This document shows positions 1-8,497 of a stretch of DNA of 64,000 bases, piece after piece. The DNA is taken from NCBI GenBank assembly GCA_002692725.1, contig NZLU01000023.1, positions 248,001 through 312,000 of the forward strand. Reading direction: 5' to 3'. Each line of letters begins with the position of its first letter. The stretch's first letter is position 1. The notes under the pieces were generated by a model. That model did not search any database. It worked only from the letters and a program-made list of their open reading frames with translations, and had not been told where the DNA came from. This DNA comes from Ponticaulis sp. Its GTDB lineage: Bacteria; Pseudomonadota; Alphaproteobacteria; Caulobacterales; Hyphomonadaceae. The translations under genes were made by a program, and so were the position numbers.

Positions 1-809
1 AGGCTTCCGGTCTGGGGCTCTTCAGTGCTGTTGAACAGGACCGTTCTGACAATTGCTGTTCCGGTGTCGATATTCGCTTCGACTTTTACATTGGCGATGG
101 ATACCGGGCCAGTCGTAACGAGGCTGACACTATCCCATATTCCAGGATACCAGCGCTCGATTTCGTCGTCATCGCCAGCCGGGACAAACGATGGGATCTG
201 GCTTCTATCGGCCCCAAGTCGGACAACAAGCTCGTTCTCCTCACCATACTTGATCGTACCGCTGGCGTCATACTCCGACAGCGAGGACGGCCCAAAGTGT
301 TCACCTAAGGCTTCACCATTCAACCAGACTTTGATGCCGTAGGCGGCCTTGTGAAGGCAAAGGAATGCCTGCGCCTCTGGTCCCTCTGGGGCGACAAACC
401 TCGTTCGGTACCAAAACGCGTCGCGCTGGTCGCTTTCAATGCCGACTTCAGTGAACTTTGGTTCAGCATCCGTCATTAAGCCGGGCACTGGTACGGTATG
501 GCCAAATGCGTTTGGGATGTCGTCAGACAGGGAGCCTTCCTCGACCTCCCAAAGTCCATCCAGGACGGTCGTCTGGCGGTGGATCTCACCCCAGTTCGCG
601 TGACTATTCTGACATGCAGCGACCGGATAGGATCCTTCTACGCTCGAATTATAGTCCTCGGATGGAGGGAATGTACTCGCCCATTCAACGAAGTCGTCAT
701 TGTGGAGCAGGGCCACGAGAATCTGCATGCGATTGAACCAGGCCAGTACGGCAAGAACAATCAGGGTCACCACGAGGCCCACAACGATCCTGAAACTCCA
801 TTTCCACAT
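1..809 (-). CDS. Glycoside hydrolase family 2 protein, 3' end missing
   Basis: Only the first 269 codons are in the window; the gene runs off the left edge. The protein starts MWKWSFRIVV and has a membrane anchor at about residues 6-24, so it is probably exported and tethered in the periplasm. The visible part is the sugar-binding jelly-roll of GH2 enzymes (beta-galactosidase, beta-mannosidase, beta-glucuronidase relatives). Its typical pieces are DGLWEV near 84-89, FWYRTRF near 132-138, the YGIKVWLNGEALGEHFG segment at 157-173 and RWYPGIWDSV near 219-228. The catalytic barrel lies outside the window, so substrate and catalytic residues cannot be judged. It follows the TonB-dependent receptor on the same strand after about 230 bases, with a hairpin between, and probably belongs to the same glycoside-utilisation locus. 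Confidence 0.85.
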   Translation of the reverse strand, partial: MWKWSFRIVVGLVVTLIVLAVLAWFNRMQILVALLHNDDFVEWASTFPPSEDYNSSVEGSYPVAACQNSHANWGEIHRQTTVLDGLWEVEEGSLSDDIPNAFGHTVPVPGLMTDAEPKFTEVGIESDQRDAFWYRTRFVAPEGPEAQAFLCLHKAAYGIKVWLNGEALGEHFGPSSLSEYDASGTIKYGEENELVVRLGADRSQIPSFVPAGDDDEIERWYPGIWDSVSLVTTGPVSIANVKVEANIDTGTAIVRTVLFNSTEEPQTGS

Positions 810-965
810 GTCTTAAGTCCTCTTGGGGCGGGCGCGTGCGTATGACCGCCGTGTGCTGAAGGGGGATTATTCACAGACTTGCAGGTGTCTTTGAGGCGCT
901 CCGTTGGTTCCGTCGGTCCGAACGTTCGCAAAAAGGCTCTGCTGTGATTTGTTGGTTAGGAAGAG

Positions 966-986
966 GAGCCGAGAACGTCTCGGCTC
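966..986 (-). terminator. Hairpin after the TonB-dependent receptor gene
   Basis: A perfect 8-bp stem (GAGCCGAG / CTCGGCTC) with a 5-nt loop lies 50 nt beyond the receptor stop codon. Read on the minus strand it is followed by a pyrimidine-rich stretch but no clean T-run. It may terminate transcription partially or stabilise the receptor mRNA 3' end. Confidence 0.4.
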
Positions 987-1036
987 GCTTATCCGATGGT
1001 GCGGTCGTTTAGGTTGCAACCGGGCTATTGTTGAAA

Positions 1037-3691
1037 TCAGAACTTCTGGCGCAGCCCGATATAAACAACCTGGCCGAGTGTCGAGCCGTTTCCGTACCCG
1101 TCAACGTCATCAACATACGGCGGATCCTGATCCAACAGATTGTCGACATTGAGAGTCAGCACTGTGTCCTTGCGCCAGTTGTTTCCGGGAATGGTGTAGC
1201 GCGCACTCAGGTCCACGGTCGTATAACTGTTCACGTCGGTTGTGCTGGTAAGATCGAATCCTGCCGAATGGTTCACTCGCATGTTCAGAGAGGCGACGTC
1301 ATTGCTCCAGCCCAAATCAGCGACGTATTGCAGCTGGCTCACACCGAATTCCAATCCGTCGATGACCGGGGAGCCTTCCGTCGCCTGAATATCGCGATTC
1401 AGAGTATAGGTGCCCCAAAAGCCAGCCGAGAAATTGCCAATACTTGTGTCATGTGTGTAGCTTATGCCGAAATCCACGCCGTCTGTTTCGACAACGCCAA
1501 GGTTATTCCGGCGAGCGTCGAGCAGGAGATATGGCGAGGTCCCGACAAACAACGACTCCAGTGACCCGGCATTTTCAATTCTTTGGCCTGCAGCAAGAGC
1601 CTGCACGTCAGCCAGCGTCGGGTTGATTGTATAGAACGGTGTGTAGGCATCAATCAGGAAGAAGCCAGGCTCAAGAATTGGCACAATCGCGATTTGATCT
1701 TTGAACTCAACGTTGAAGTAAGTCGCGCTCACCATCAGACCTTCAAGCGGCCCATCTTCGGGAATCCAGTCTGCGCCAATCGAGAATGTTTCAGCTTCTT
1801 CCGGCTTCAGGTCTGGATTGCCGCCGGCAAGGATGACAGTCGCCCGGGTGTAATTCAGAGGGCTGTCGCCTGGGGCGATGAATGGGCTGATTGGGAAAAC
1901 CTGGACGCGGGTGTCGACTGCATTTCCGGTATCAGCGAGAGACGGCGCGTGGAACGATGTGCCCCAGCTTCCGCGAAGGGCGAAGTCCGGGATGGGTTTA
2001 TAGGTGAAACCCACCTTCGGATTGGTCGCGTCTCCGACATCGCTATAGCTATCATATCGCGCCGAAATCGACGCATCGAGTGTGCCATATGTCGGATCAT
2101 CCATGAGCGGCAACATCAATTCACCGAACACGGACGTCACATCGCGATCAGACGCGGCGCCAAACAGATCGAGCGCGTCTGGAGCACCTTGCCCTTGTTT
2201 TGCATCTACAGATTCAGAAAGATATTCAAATCCGATGGCGGCTTTGACTTCTTTTTGCCCGAAGGTAAAAGCTGTACCGTCCGCGACTGTGCGGAATTGA
2301 AGCAATTCCTGATCATTGTCGCCATAGACTTGGAAATTGCCAATAGCTGATACTACGCCTGGATCCGATGCTGTGACGTCATAAGGGTTCAGCGCAAATC
2401 CTGGCACCAGGCCAGACAAGGCAATGGCCTGAGCGACAGCATCGACCTGGTTGGTCCGCACGACGTTGGTGCTCTGGCCGTATGACAATGATGTATTCGC
2501 CTGCCAGGTTTCACCGAAGCTGTAGGTGAGCTTCGGATTAATCATCCATGCGGAAAGCTTTGTCGTGCTGTCTAAAGTCGGGCCAAACGCATCATCGTAT
2601 GAAAACGCTACAGTCTGCGACGTTTCACCAAGAATGCTCTGAAAGTAAGGGTTTGCCGCGGTGATAGTGCCAGACCCACGTACGCCCGTTCCGACGCCGG
2701 GGCCCTGGCCCTGATGCACAGTCTCGCGGTCAGAATAATAGCCCGTAATTTCGAACATCAGATCTGGTGAGAGATCCTGCAACAGTTTGCCGAACACGCG
2801 GTGATTGGTTTCTTGCGGATAAATCGACAGAACGTCTGTTTCGTCACAGAAATTAGCGCCCGGAGTCAGCGTTGGAAGGGCGAACGGGATGTCCATCGCG
2901 ACGACCGTGCCGGGTGTGCAGCTCGTGCTGCGATAATCTTGGCCACCTTGGGGCGTATGATCCTGAAAGACATAGTCACGGTCACGACCTAAAATGTCGT
3001 CGTGTTCGCTGTAATTGTACAGAAGATAGGCCGAGCCGCTGTCCCAGCTTGTTCCTCCGGCGATACCTGCATCGGTTGCCTCATAGGCATCGCCGAACCC
3101 CTTTTCGACAAAAAGATCAATGCCGTCGATCTCTTTCTTGGAAATGAAATTGATCACACCGCCAATGGCGTCAGACCCGTAAATGGATGAGCCTCCGTCC
3201 AGCACGACTTCCATATTCCCGATTGCAGTTGGTGAAATCGCGGATACGTCCGGTGAAGTCTGCAGGACGCCGCTACCAACCATTCTCATACCATCGAGCA
3301 GAACGAGCGTTGTCGCTCCACCAGACATGCCAAGATTTCGAAGATTGGGACGATTGTAAGGGTTGGCGATCGTCGCGCCAGGCGTTGGGATGGTGTTGAA
3401 GGCGTTGGAAACCTGCGGGACATTCGATAGCAGATCATTGGTCGAGGACGGCGAGATCTCATCGATCATGGCTTCATCGACCTGAATTGTGTTCGTGCCT
3501 GTCGGCGCAACACCGCGGATCAACGTGCCGGTGGCAGCTGTGACGACAACTGTTTCCATGGTCACAACGTCATCAGCCGCAGCCTCGTCTGACGTTTCGC
3601 TTTGCGCGTTGGCGACCGGGGATACGGTCAGCAACGCGGCCAGGCTGCACGCGGCAGCCGACCCCAGAAGACGGGTCTTGAATAAATCCAT
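1037..3691 (-). CDS. TonB-dependent outer-membrane receptor
   Basis: An 884-residue TonB-dependent transporter that would import a large or scarce ligand across the outer membrane using TonB energy. It has a cleavable signal peptide (cleavage near ANA-QSE, about residue 29) and a TonB-box-like METVVVTA stretch near residues 45-52. A plug domain follows, with RNLGMSGGATTLVLLDG and the GSDAIGGVINF signature, then a long beta-barrel ending in phenylalanine (GLRQKF). The start is supported by a strong GGGAGGA ribosome-binding site on the minus strand. It stands between a GH2 gene and the TetR/GH3/transporter operon, which suggests a carbohydrate conjugate as ligand. Three copies of the ATTCCA-NN-TGGAAT palindrome lie upstream, one of them within 20 nt of the start codon. 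Confidence 0.93.
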   Translation of the reverse strand: MDLFKTRLLGSAAACSLAALLTVSPVANAQSETSDEAAADDVVTMETVVVTAATGTLIRGVAPTGTNTIQVDEAMIDEISPSSTNDLLSNVPQVSNAFNTIPTPGATIANPYNRPNLRNLGMSGGATTLVLLDGMRMVGSGVLQTSPDVSAISPTAIGNMEVVLDGGSSIYGSDAIGGVINFISKKEIDGIDLFVEKGFGDAYEATDAGIAGGTSWDSGSAYLLYNYSEHDDILGRDRDYVFQDHTPQGGQDYRSTSCTPGTVVAMDIPFALPTLTPGANFCDETDVLSIYPQETNHRVFGKLLQDLSPDLMFEITGYYSDRETVHQGQGPGVGTGVRGSGTITAANPYFQSILGETSQTVAFSYDDAFGPTLDSTTKLSAWMINPKLTYSFGETWQANTSLSYGQSTNVVRTNQVDAVAQAIALSGLVPGFALNPYDVTASDPGVVSAIGNFQVYGDNDQELLQFRTVADGTAFTFGQKEVKAAIGFEYLSESVDAKQGQGAPDALDLFGAASDRDVTSVFGELMLPLMDDPTYGTLDASISARYDSYSDVGDATNPKVGFTYKPIPDFALRGSWGTSFHAPSLADTGNAVDTRVQVFPISPFIAPGDSPLNYTRATVILAGGNPDLKPEEAETFSIGADWIPEDGPLEGLMVSATYFNVEFKDQIAIVPILEPGFFLIDAYTPFYTINPTLADVQALAAGQRIENAGSLESLFVGTSPYLLLDARRNNLGVVETDGVDFGISYTHDTSIGNFSAGFWGTYTLNRDIQATEGSPVIDGLEFGVSQLQYVADLGWSNDVASLNMRVNHSAGFDLTSTTDVNSYTTVDLSARYTIPGNNWRKDTVLTLNVDNLLDQDPPYVDDVDGYGNGSTLGQVVYIGLRQKF

Positions 3692-3708
3692 TTTTTCCTC
3701 CCATTATT

Positions 3709-3724
3709 AATTCCAGATGGAATT
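3709..3724. promoter_or_regulatory. Operator-like palindrome upstream of the TonB receptor
   Basis: AATTCCAGATGGAATT: 7-bp arms around a 2-nt centre, 18 bases upstream of the receptor start codon. It matches the recurring ATTCCA-NN-TGGAAT motif of this locus and is placed to block transcription. The TetR protein encoded at 3979-4647 is the likely binder (inference). Confidence 0.6.
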
Positions 3725-3882
3725 ATTTATTTAAGTCGAGCAAAGTCCTCGCAAACTTGGGTGGTTGCCAGGCTTCGATGATTCCCGAATTGAGGGTGCG
3801 GACCCCCGTTGAACTTACATCCTGAACTCCAATGAAATGCTCAGTCTTTCGCCGTTTCGCACACTGCAAGTCTGACTAAAAA

Positions 3883-3896
3883 ATTCCATTTGGAAT
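3883..3896. promoter_or_regulatory. Operator-like palindrome, distal copy 1
   Basis: ATTCCATTTGGAAT, with perfect 6-bp arms. It is one of two copies whose centres lie 17 bp apart in the gap between the TetR gene and the TonB receptor gene, probably at the receptor promoter. Confidence 0.65.
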
Positions 3897-3899
3897 AAC

Positions 3900-3913
3900 A
3901 TTCCATATGGAAT
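3900..3913. promoter_or_regulatory. Operator-like palindrome, distal copy 2
   Basis: ATTCCATATGGAAT is a fully symmetric 14-bp palindrome and the best copy of the motif in the window. It lies 3 bp from the neighbouring copy, an arrangement that favours cooperative binding by two dimers. Confidence 0.7.
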
Positions 3914-3978
3914 AATTTCATGCAAGTTAAAACTTGCCTCGCTGGAGGTCTCGTTTTGCAAGGTTTTGAGGACAGATT

Positions 3979-4647
3979 TCAGTTCTTGAATAAAAGTCTG
4001 ATGACCGTTTCGATATGCGTCTCGATCGCCTCTTTCGATGCGATGTCGATGTCATAGAGTGCCTTGACTTCTTTGGACAAAACGAAAGGCAAATGGCACA
4101 TGCCGACCACGCTGTAGAGCAGCGATATGACGGCGGTTTCGTCAATGTCGTCTGCTAAGGCGCCTTTTGCGAGAGACAGGATCGACTCATGCCCGGGGCG
4201 GATGAAGTTAGTCGCGATCCAATTGAGCCGCTCGCCGCCTCTGACGGATTCAGCGATCATAATGCGGGCATGATTGGAGTTGCGTGCGCAGTAATAAACA
4301 TACTTGCGCAGATATCTCTTCATGCGTTCTTCTGCGGGCTGGTTCAGGTCCTCTTCAGAGAGTTCAAGTTCCGCGCGCGTCCGCGCAAACATCTGTCGAA
4401 CTGTCTCGCGCCAGAGCTCGTCTTTCGAGCCGAAATGATAGCGGATCGTGGTGTGGGTCACACCTGCCGCTGCGGCAATGTCACGGGTATTGGCCGTATC
4501 ATAGCCCTTTTCCGCAAATACATTGTAGGCAACGTCCAGAATCTTGGCACGCGTCTCTGTCGATCTCGCTTGGACGGGTTCGCGACGTTTTCCTGCTTTT
4601 TTCTTCTGCGTCTTGTCTGCCGTCACTCTAAGCTTCCGGTGTTGCAT
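3979..4647 (-). CDS. TetR/AcrR-family transcriptional regulator
   Basis: A 222-residue TetR-family repressor. A basic N-terminal tail of about 30 residues precedes the helix-turn-helix (ARSTETRAKILDVAYNVFAEKGYD, then TRDIAAAAGVTHTTIRYHFGSKDELW), and an all-helical ligand-binding domain follows. It is the last gene of a minus-strand unit (transporter, GH3, TetR). Repeated ATTCCA-NN-TGGAAT palindromes precede the receptor, transporter, CocE, esterase and acyl-CoA synthetase genes, so I infer that this protein represses the whole locus until a glycoside or its aglycone binds. No convincing ribosome-binding site precedes the first ATG; an 11-bp inverted repeat sits there instead. The ligand cannot be read from the sequence. 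Confidence 0.9.
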   Translation of the reverse strand: MQHRKLRVTADKTQKKKAGKRREPVQARSTETRAKILDVAYNVFAEKGYDTANTRDIAAAAGVTHTTIRYHFGSKDELWRETVRQMFARTRAELELSEEDLNQPAEERMKRYLRKYVYYCARNSNHARIMIAESVRGGERLNWIATNFIRPGHESILSLAKGALADDIDETAVISLLYSVVGMCHLPFVLSKEVKALYDIDIASKEAIETHIETVIRLLFKN

Positions 4648-4648
4648 C

Positions 4649-4677
4649 GTCTGTCGGCATTTTGACTGCCGACAGAC
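4649..4677 (-). promoter_or_regulatory. Hairpin between the GH3 and TetR genes
   Basis: Perfect 11-bp arms (GTCTGTCGGCA / TGCCGACAGAC) with a 7-nt loop, ending two bases before the TetR start codon. No T-run follows, so it is not a classical terminator. It could attenuate read-through or hide the TetR start from ribosomes. Confidence 0.45.
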
Positions 4678-4694
4678 TGTGATGAGATTTCAGT

Positions 4695-6794
4695 CTAATC
4701 GCGAATCTCGTTGAGATGAAATGGCATTGTATTCTGCCGAGAGGCAAGGCTGTCTGAACCAATTCGGACTAAATAGGGAATGTCTTCAATCGCCCATTCG
4801 CCATGCGCTTCATCATAGTACATCAGGTCATCTGAAGTAATTTCAAAGCTTACCGTTTTGGTTTCACCAGCTTCGAGATGAATACGTTTGAATCCTCTCA
4901 ACAAGAAGCCAGGCCGATCTATCTCGCTATTCTCAAAACCAACATAACATTGCACCACTTCATCGCCTGCGCGATCGCCAGTGTTTGTGACGTCGATTTC
5001 AAATGCGCACCCATCCTGCCCCTTTGCCTTGCGAAGATTACTGAAGGCAAAGCTCGTATAGCTCAGACCAAAGCCGAATGGGAAAGCTGGTTCAACGCCA
5101 GACTTCGAGAGCAGTGTGTACCCGTGATAAAGCCCATACTCGATCTCGAGAACTGAAGCGTCAAAATATGGCAGGTCATCGGCTGACTCCGGAATGGTGA
5201 AGGGCAGTTTGCCACTTGGCGTCACGTCACCAAAGATCGTCCGGGCAAATGCACTTCCGCCTTCCATTCCTGGATACCAGACCATCAAAATGGCTTCTGG
5301 ATCCGCTTTCCAGTCTTCCATGATGACGGCGCTGCCAGCCATTACCGCAACCACAGTGTGGCTGTTTGCAGCGCAGATGGCTGAAATCATTTCACGGTCG
5401 GTTTCAAGCAGTCGAAGGTCGGAGCGGTCACCGCCGCGCGACATCATGTTCTTGCCCTCTTCCAGGCCCTCCATAGCTTCATTGCCTGGGATGTATTCCC
5501 CTTCATGCTCCCAAGTGTAGCCTGCCGCGATGATGCAGGCGTCGGCCGACGAAGCCAGCGCTTTGGCTTCGTCAAGATCGTCTCCATCATAGAATTCAAT
5601 CTCCAGTGTGTCGCTGGCATGATTTTTCAGACCTTCCAGCAATGTCACAGCATAGGGCGGCGTGTTACAGCTTGATCCCTTGTCTCCAAGGTTTGCGGTG
5701 TCCATCAGCTTGCCGAAGCAGGCAATTTTTTTCACGCGAGATTTATCAAGCGGAAGCAGGTCATCGTTTTTGAGCAGAACGAAACTTTTCTCTGCGGCCT
5801 CGCGCGCAAGGCTGGTGTGGAGTTCGCAGGCCACATCAGCCTTCGAATAAACTCTTGGATCCTCAGCGCGATCGAAGGTCATCTGCGTGCGCAATATACG
5901 CCGGACAGCATCGTCGATGGACTCCATCGACACGTCGCCCTTATTGACTGCGTTGACCAGTGTTTCGCCGAAGAAGATCGGATCAGGGTTTTCGATATCG
6001 AGGCCTGCTTCCGCTGCGTCCGGGCCGTAGGCGCCTTTCACCCAGTCGGAATGGACGAACCCTTTAAAGCCCCATTCGTCTTTCAGAATGTCGCGCAGGA
6101 GGTGCTTGCTGTGACCGCAATAGTCGCCATTCACTTTGTTATAGGCAGACATGACGGACGCACAGCCAGAATCCACAATGCGCTTGAAGTGCGGAAGATA
6201 AACTTCACGCATGACGCGCTCTGTGGCTTTTACATTTACCTTAAAGCGGGAGTTTTCGATGCTGTTCAGCGCAAAGTGCTTCACCGTCGAAATGACGTTG
6301 TGTTCCTGGATGCCTTCGGACAGCGCAGCGCCCAGTTCGCCCAGCAGGTAAGGGTCCTCGCCATAGGTTTCCTGTGCGCGTCCCCAGGCTGGATGACGTA
6401 GGAGATTTACGCAAACGGCTCCCGAAAGGGTCGCGCCCACTGCGCGTTCCTCAATACCGATGACATTGCCGATACGTCTCTCCAGGTCTGTATCCCAGGA
6501 AGCGCCACGTGCCATTGAGACGGGAAAGCTGGTCGTCGGAATAATGTGACGTACGCCCCGCGGACCGTCCGTAAAATACAAGGGTGGAATGTCCAGACGT
6601 TCGCAGCCGCTTCCAGCTGCATAGGTTCTGCGGCCGAATTGTCGATTATCTTCTCCCAGAAATACTTTGAAGAAGCCATGACCTGACATCATCCAGACTT
6701 TTTCTTCCAGAGACAGATCAGCGATGATCTCAGTGATCTCGCTTTCAAGCTCCGGATTGGTCTTTGTATTGAAATCTGAGTGCATACTGCTCAT
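4695..6794 (-). CDS. Glycoside hydrolase family 3 beta-glycosidase
   Basis: A GH3 enzyme of 699 residues from the chosen ATG, which is preceded by AAGAAGGT; a longer frame to 6830 overlaps the transporter gene and is less likely. It would hydrolyse terminal beta-linked sugars, most often beta-glucosides. The N-terminal barrel carries TVKHFALN near 170-177 and GFVHSDW with the expected nucleophile Asp250. A C-terminal alpha/beta sandwich follows (SFVLLKNDDLLPL), then a fibronectin-III-like tail (GDRAGDEVVQCYVG). No signal peptide is visible, so it probably acts in the cytoplasm on glycoside brought in by the adjacent GPH symporter. The exact sugar is not determinable. Confidence 0.92.
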   Translation of the reverse strand: MSSMHSDFNTKTNPELESEITEIIADLSLEEKVWMMSGHGFFKVFLGEDNRQFGRRTYAAGSGCERLDIPPLYFTDGPRGVRHIIPTTSFPVSMARGASWDTDLERRIGNVIGIEERAVGATLSGAVCVNLLRHPAWGRAQETYGEDPYLLGELGAALSEGIQEHNVISTVKHFALNSIENSRFKVNVKATERVMREVYLPHFKRIVDSGCASVMSAYNKVNGDYCGHSKHLLRDILKDEWGFKGFVHSDWVKGAYGPDAAEAGLDIENPDPIFFGETLVNAVNKGDVSMESIDDAVRRILRTQMTFDRAEDPRVYSKADVACELHTSLAREAAEKSFVLLKNDDLLPLDKSRVKKIACFGKLMDTANLGDKGSSCNTPPYAVTLLEGLKNHASDTLEIEFYDGDDLDEAKALASSADACIIAAGYTWEHEGEYIPGNEAMEGLEEGKNMMSRGGDRSDLRLLETDREMISAICAANSHTVVAVMAGSAVIMEDWKADPEAILMVWYPGMEGGSAFARTIFGDVTPSGKLPFTIPESADDLPYFDASVLEIEYGLYHGYTLLSKSGVEPAFPFGFGLSYTSFAFSNLRKAKGQDGCAFEIDVTNTGDRAGDEVVQCYVGFENSEIDRPGFLLRGFKRIHLEAGETKTVSFEITSDDLMYYDEAHGEWAIEDIPYLVRIGSDSLASRQNTMPFHLNEIRD

Positions 6795-6810
6795 GGATCG
6801 TCTTACCTTC

Positions 6811-8187
6811 TTATTTCGGTCGTGCCGCAATTTCGGCTTTGATTTTTGCGTGCATGGTCTGGTCGAGGCGGTAATTCTGGATGATGACCAGACAGATCAG
6901 CGCCATGCCGAAAGGGATGAGTGAAATCATCAGTTTCAGGCCGTTCAGGGCTGTCTCGGTTTGTTCGGTATTTGCTTTGTAGCCAAATCCGTCGAGTAGA
7001 AGTCCGGCGATCAGAGTGGCAACGCCAAGTGCGAGCTTCTGGGCGAAGGCAATCGCGCCAAACACAACGGATTCAGAGCGTACGCCTGTTTTCCACTGAC
7101 CATATTCTACTGTGTCTGGCAGGGTGGACCATGTGCTGAAATAGTTTGCCGCCGAACCAATGGCGCCGAACGCAAGAATAGGTAGAACGACTTGAGGAAC
7201 TTCGAACGGGTTTAACCAGAGGGACAGGGTCGCGATCGCTGAGATCGAAATCCCGCACGTCCAGACCCATCTTTTGCCGATCCGCGTCGAGGCCCAGCCC
7301 CAAAATGGAACGGAAATCAAGACTATGAAGGCGACCAGAAGCAGGGTCAGTCCGGTCAGATGTTCGGCGTCAAGGTTGTATTTCAGATAATACAGAACGG
7401 CCTTGCTAGAGATCGTCGCGCCGATCATGCCAAACAGGATGACAGAAAATGCGGTCCAGAAGGCCGAATTTCGGGACAGCATGTAGAGAATACTCTTAAT
7501 GTCAGACGTCTCGTCTGCGACGCGGGAGTCGGGGTTTTCGCGGGTGTTCAGAACGCAGACGAAAACGGCGATCGCTCCGATGATTGCATACGCGATAGCG
7601 ATGCGTTGAAACCCAAGCTTCAGATCACCGCTTCCAAGTAGCGCGGCGCCATCCCTCGTGAACGCGGCTATGACGATGCCAGCGATGGCCGCAAACACCA
7701 TGCGATGCACCGCCAACGCGCCGCGCTCGTCAGCATCGTGCGTCATACGCGCGGAAAGCGAGCTATAGGGAACGCTGACAATTGTATAGAAAGTTCGGAA
7801 GATCAGCTGAGTACCGAAGGCATAGAGCGCGAGATAGGCTTCGGGTCCTGTCGGCGCATGAAACATCAGCACAAAAGAGATTGCGAGAGGTAGAGCGCCC
7901 AAAAGCAGATAGGGCCTGAAGCGGCCGAAGCGCGTGCGCGTACGTTCCGCGAGAATGCCGACGACCGGATCAGTCACAGTATCCCAGACCATGGCGCCGA
8001 ATATAATCAGGCCCGCCATGGTGTTTGGAATGCCGACAACGTCTGTGTAGAAGAACATGGCGAAGAGGTTCGTCATGTTCCAGAAAACGTTGATGCCGAA
8101 ATCGCCGACCCCGAATCCAATGCGACGCCTGAAGCCCAGTTGAGGCGTGGCGCGTGCTGCAAAGCCGTGTTGATCCAGCATGCTCAT
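6811..8187 (-). CDS. GPH-family (MelB-like) sugar:cation symporter
   Basis: A 458-residue inner-membrane transporter of the glycoside-pentoside-hexuronide branch of the major facilitator superfamily, with about 12 membrane segments. Typical family sequence is seen near the N-terminus: GFGVGDFGINVFWNMTN, and VWDTVTDPVVGILAERTRTRFGRFRPY. I chose ATG 8187 because the open frame continues only to a TTG at 8277 that lies inside the operator palindrome. It heads a unit with the GH3 gene 16 nt downstream and then the TetR gene. The pairing with a cytoplasmic GH3 suggests uptake of an intact glucoside or small glycoside. Confidence 0.9.
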   Translation of the reverse strand: MSMLDQHGFAARATPQLGFRRRIGFGVGDFGINVFWNMTNLFAMFFYTDVVGIPNTMAGLIIFGAMVWDTVTDPVVGILAERTRTRFGRFRPYLLLGALPLAISFVLMFHAPTGPEAYLALYAFGTQLIFRTFYTIVSVPYSSLSARMTHDADERGALAVHRMVFAAIAGIVIAAFTRDGAALLGSGDLKLGFQRIAIAYAIIGAIAVFVCVLNTRENPDSRVADETSDIKSILYMLSRNSAFWTAFSVILFGMIGATISSKAVLYYLKYNLDAEHLTGLTLLLVAFIVLISVPFWGWASTRIGKRWVWTCGISISAIATLSLWLNPFEVPQVVLPILAFGAIGSAANYFSTWSTLPDTVEYGQWKTGVRSESVVFGAIAFAQKLALGVATLIAGLLLDGFGYKANTEQTETALNGLKLMISLIPFGMALICLVIIQNYRLDQTMHAKIKAEIAARPK

Positions 8188-8270
8188 GCTGTGTGACGTC
8201 TCGCCAAGTCCATGTTTCCGTTCTCCCCATTCTTTGTAATTGCCGGTCCTCGCCGGTGCTGGGCAAAATG

Positions 8271-8284
8271 TTTCCAATTGGAAT
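8271..8284. promoter_or_regulatory. Operator-like palindrome upstream of the GPH symporter operon
   Basis: TTTCCAATTGGAAT; the inner 12 bases are perfectly symmetric. It lies about 84 nt upstream of the chosen symporter start and probably controls the symporter-GH3-TetR unit, giving the regulator autoregulation. Confidence 0.6.
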
Positions 8285-8469
8285 AAAAATCAACCCGTAC
8301 AATCTCGACAAATTGGTTTTTTTGTCTGAGTGTTTGTGGCGCTTCTTTTGTTGAGGCGAACTGAAAGTCCGTTTTGTACATATAAAATATATATAAAACA
8401 AGTCAAAAAGGCGGAATGGCGCAAATGAAATTGGCACTTTCTTGTCGAGGCTTGTTCCGCGAAAAAGAA

Positions 8470-8483
8470 GTTCCATTTGGAAT
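8470..8483. promoter_or_regulatory. Operator-like palindrome upstream of the CocE-type gene
   Basis: GTTCCATTTGGAAT, ending 14 nt before the start codon of the CocE-type hydrolase and just upstream of its ribosome-binding site. The position, downstream of any plausible promoter, fits repression by roadblock. Confidence 0.65.
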
Positions 8484-8497
8484 AATAAGGAAAGATT

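Larger units (their letters stand above)
8188..8497. other. Divergent promoter region between GPH symporter and CocE genes
   Basis: About 310 bases without a gene. It holds two copies of the locus palindrome, one near each flanking gene, and an AT-rich stretch around 8380-8400 that could hold promoter elements. I see no small gene or RNA. Confidence 0.6.

Noticed and set aside
1028..2350. Plus-strand open frames of 178 and 255 codons
   Set aside because: They are antisense to the well-supported TonB-dependent receptor and show no recognisable protein features.
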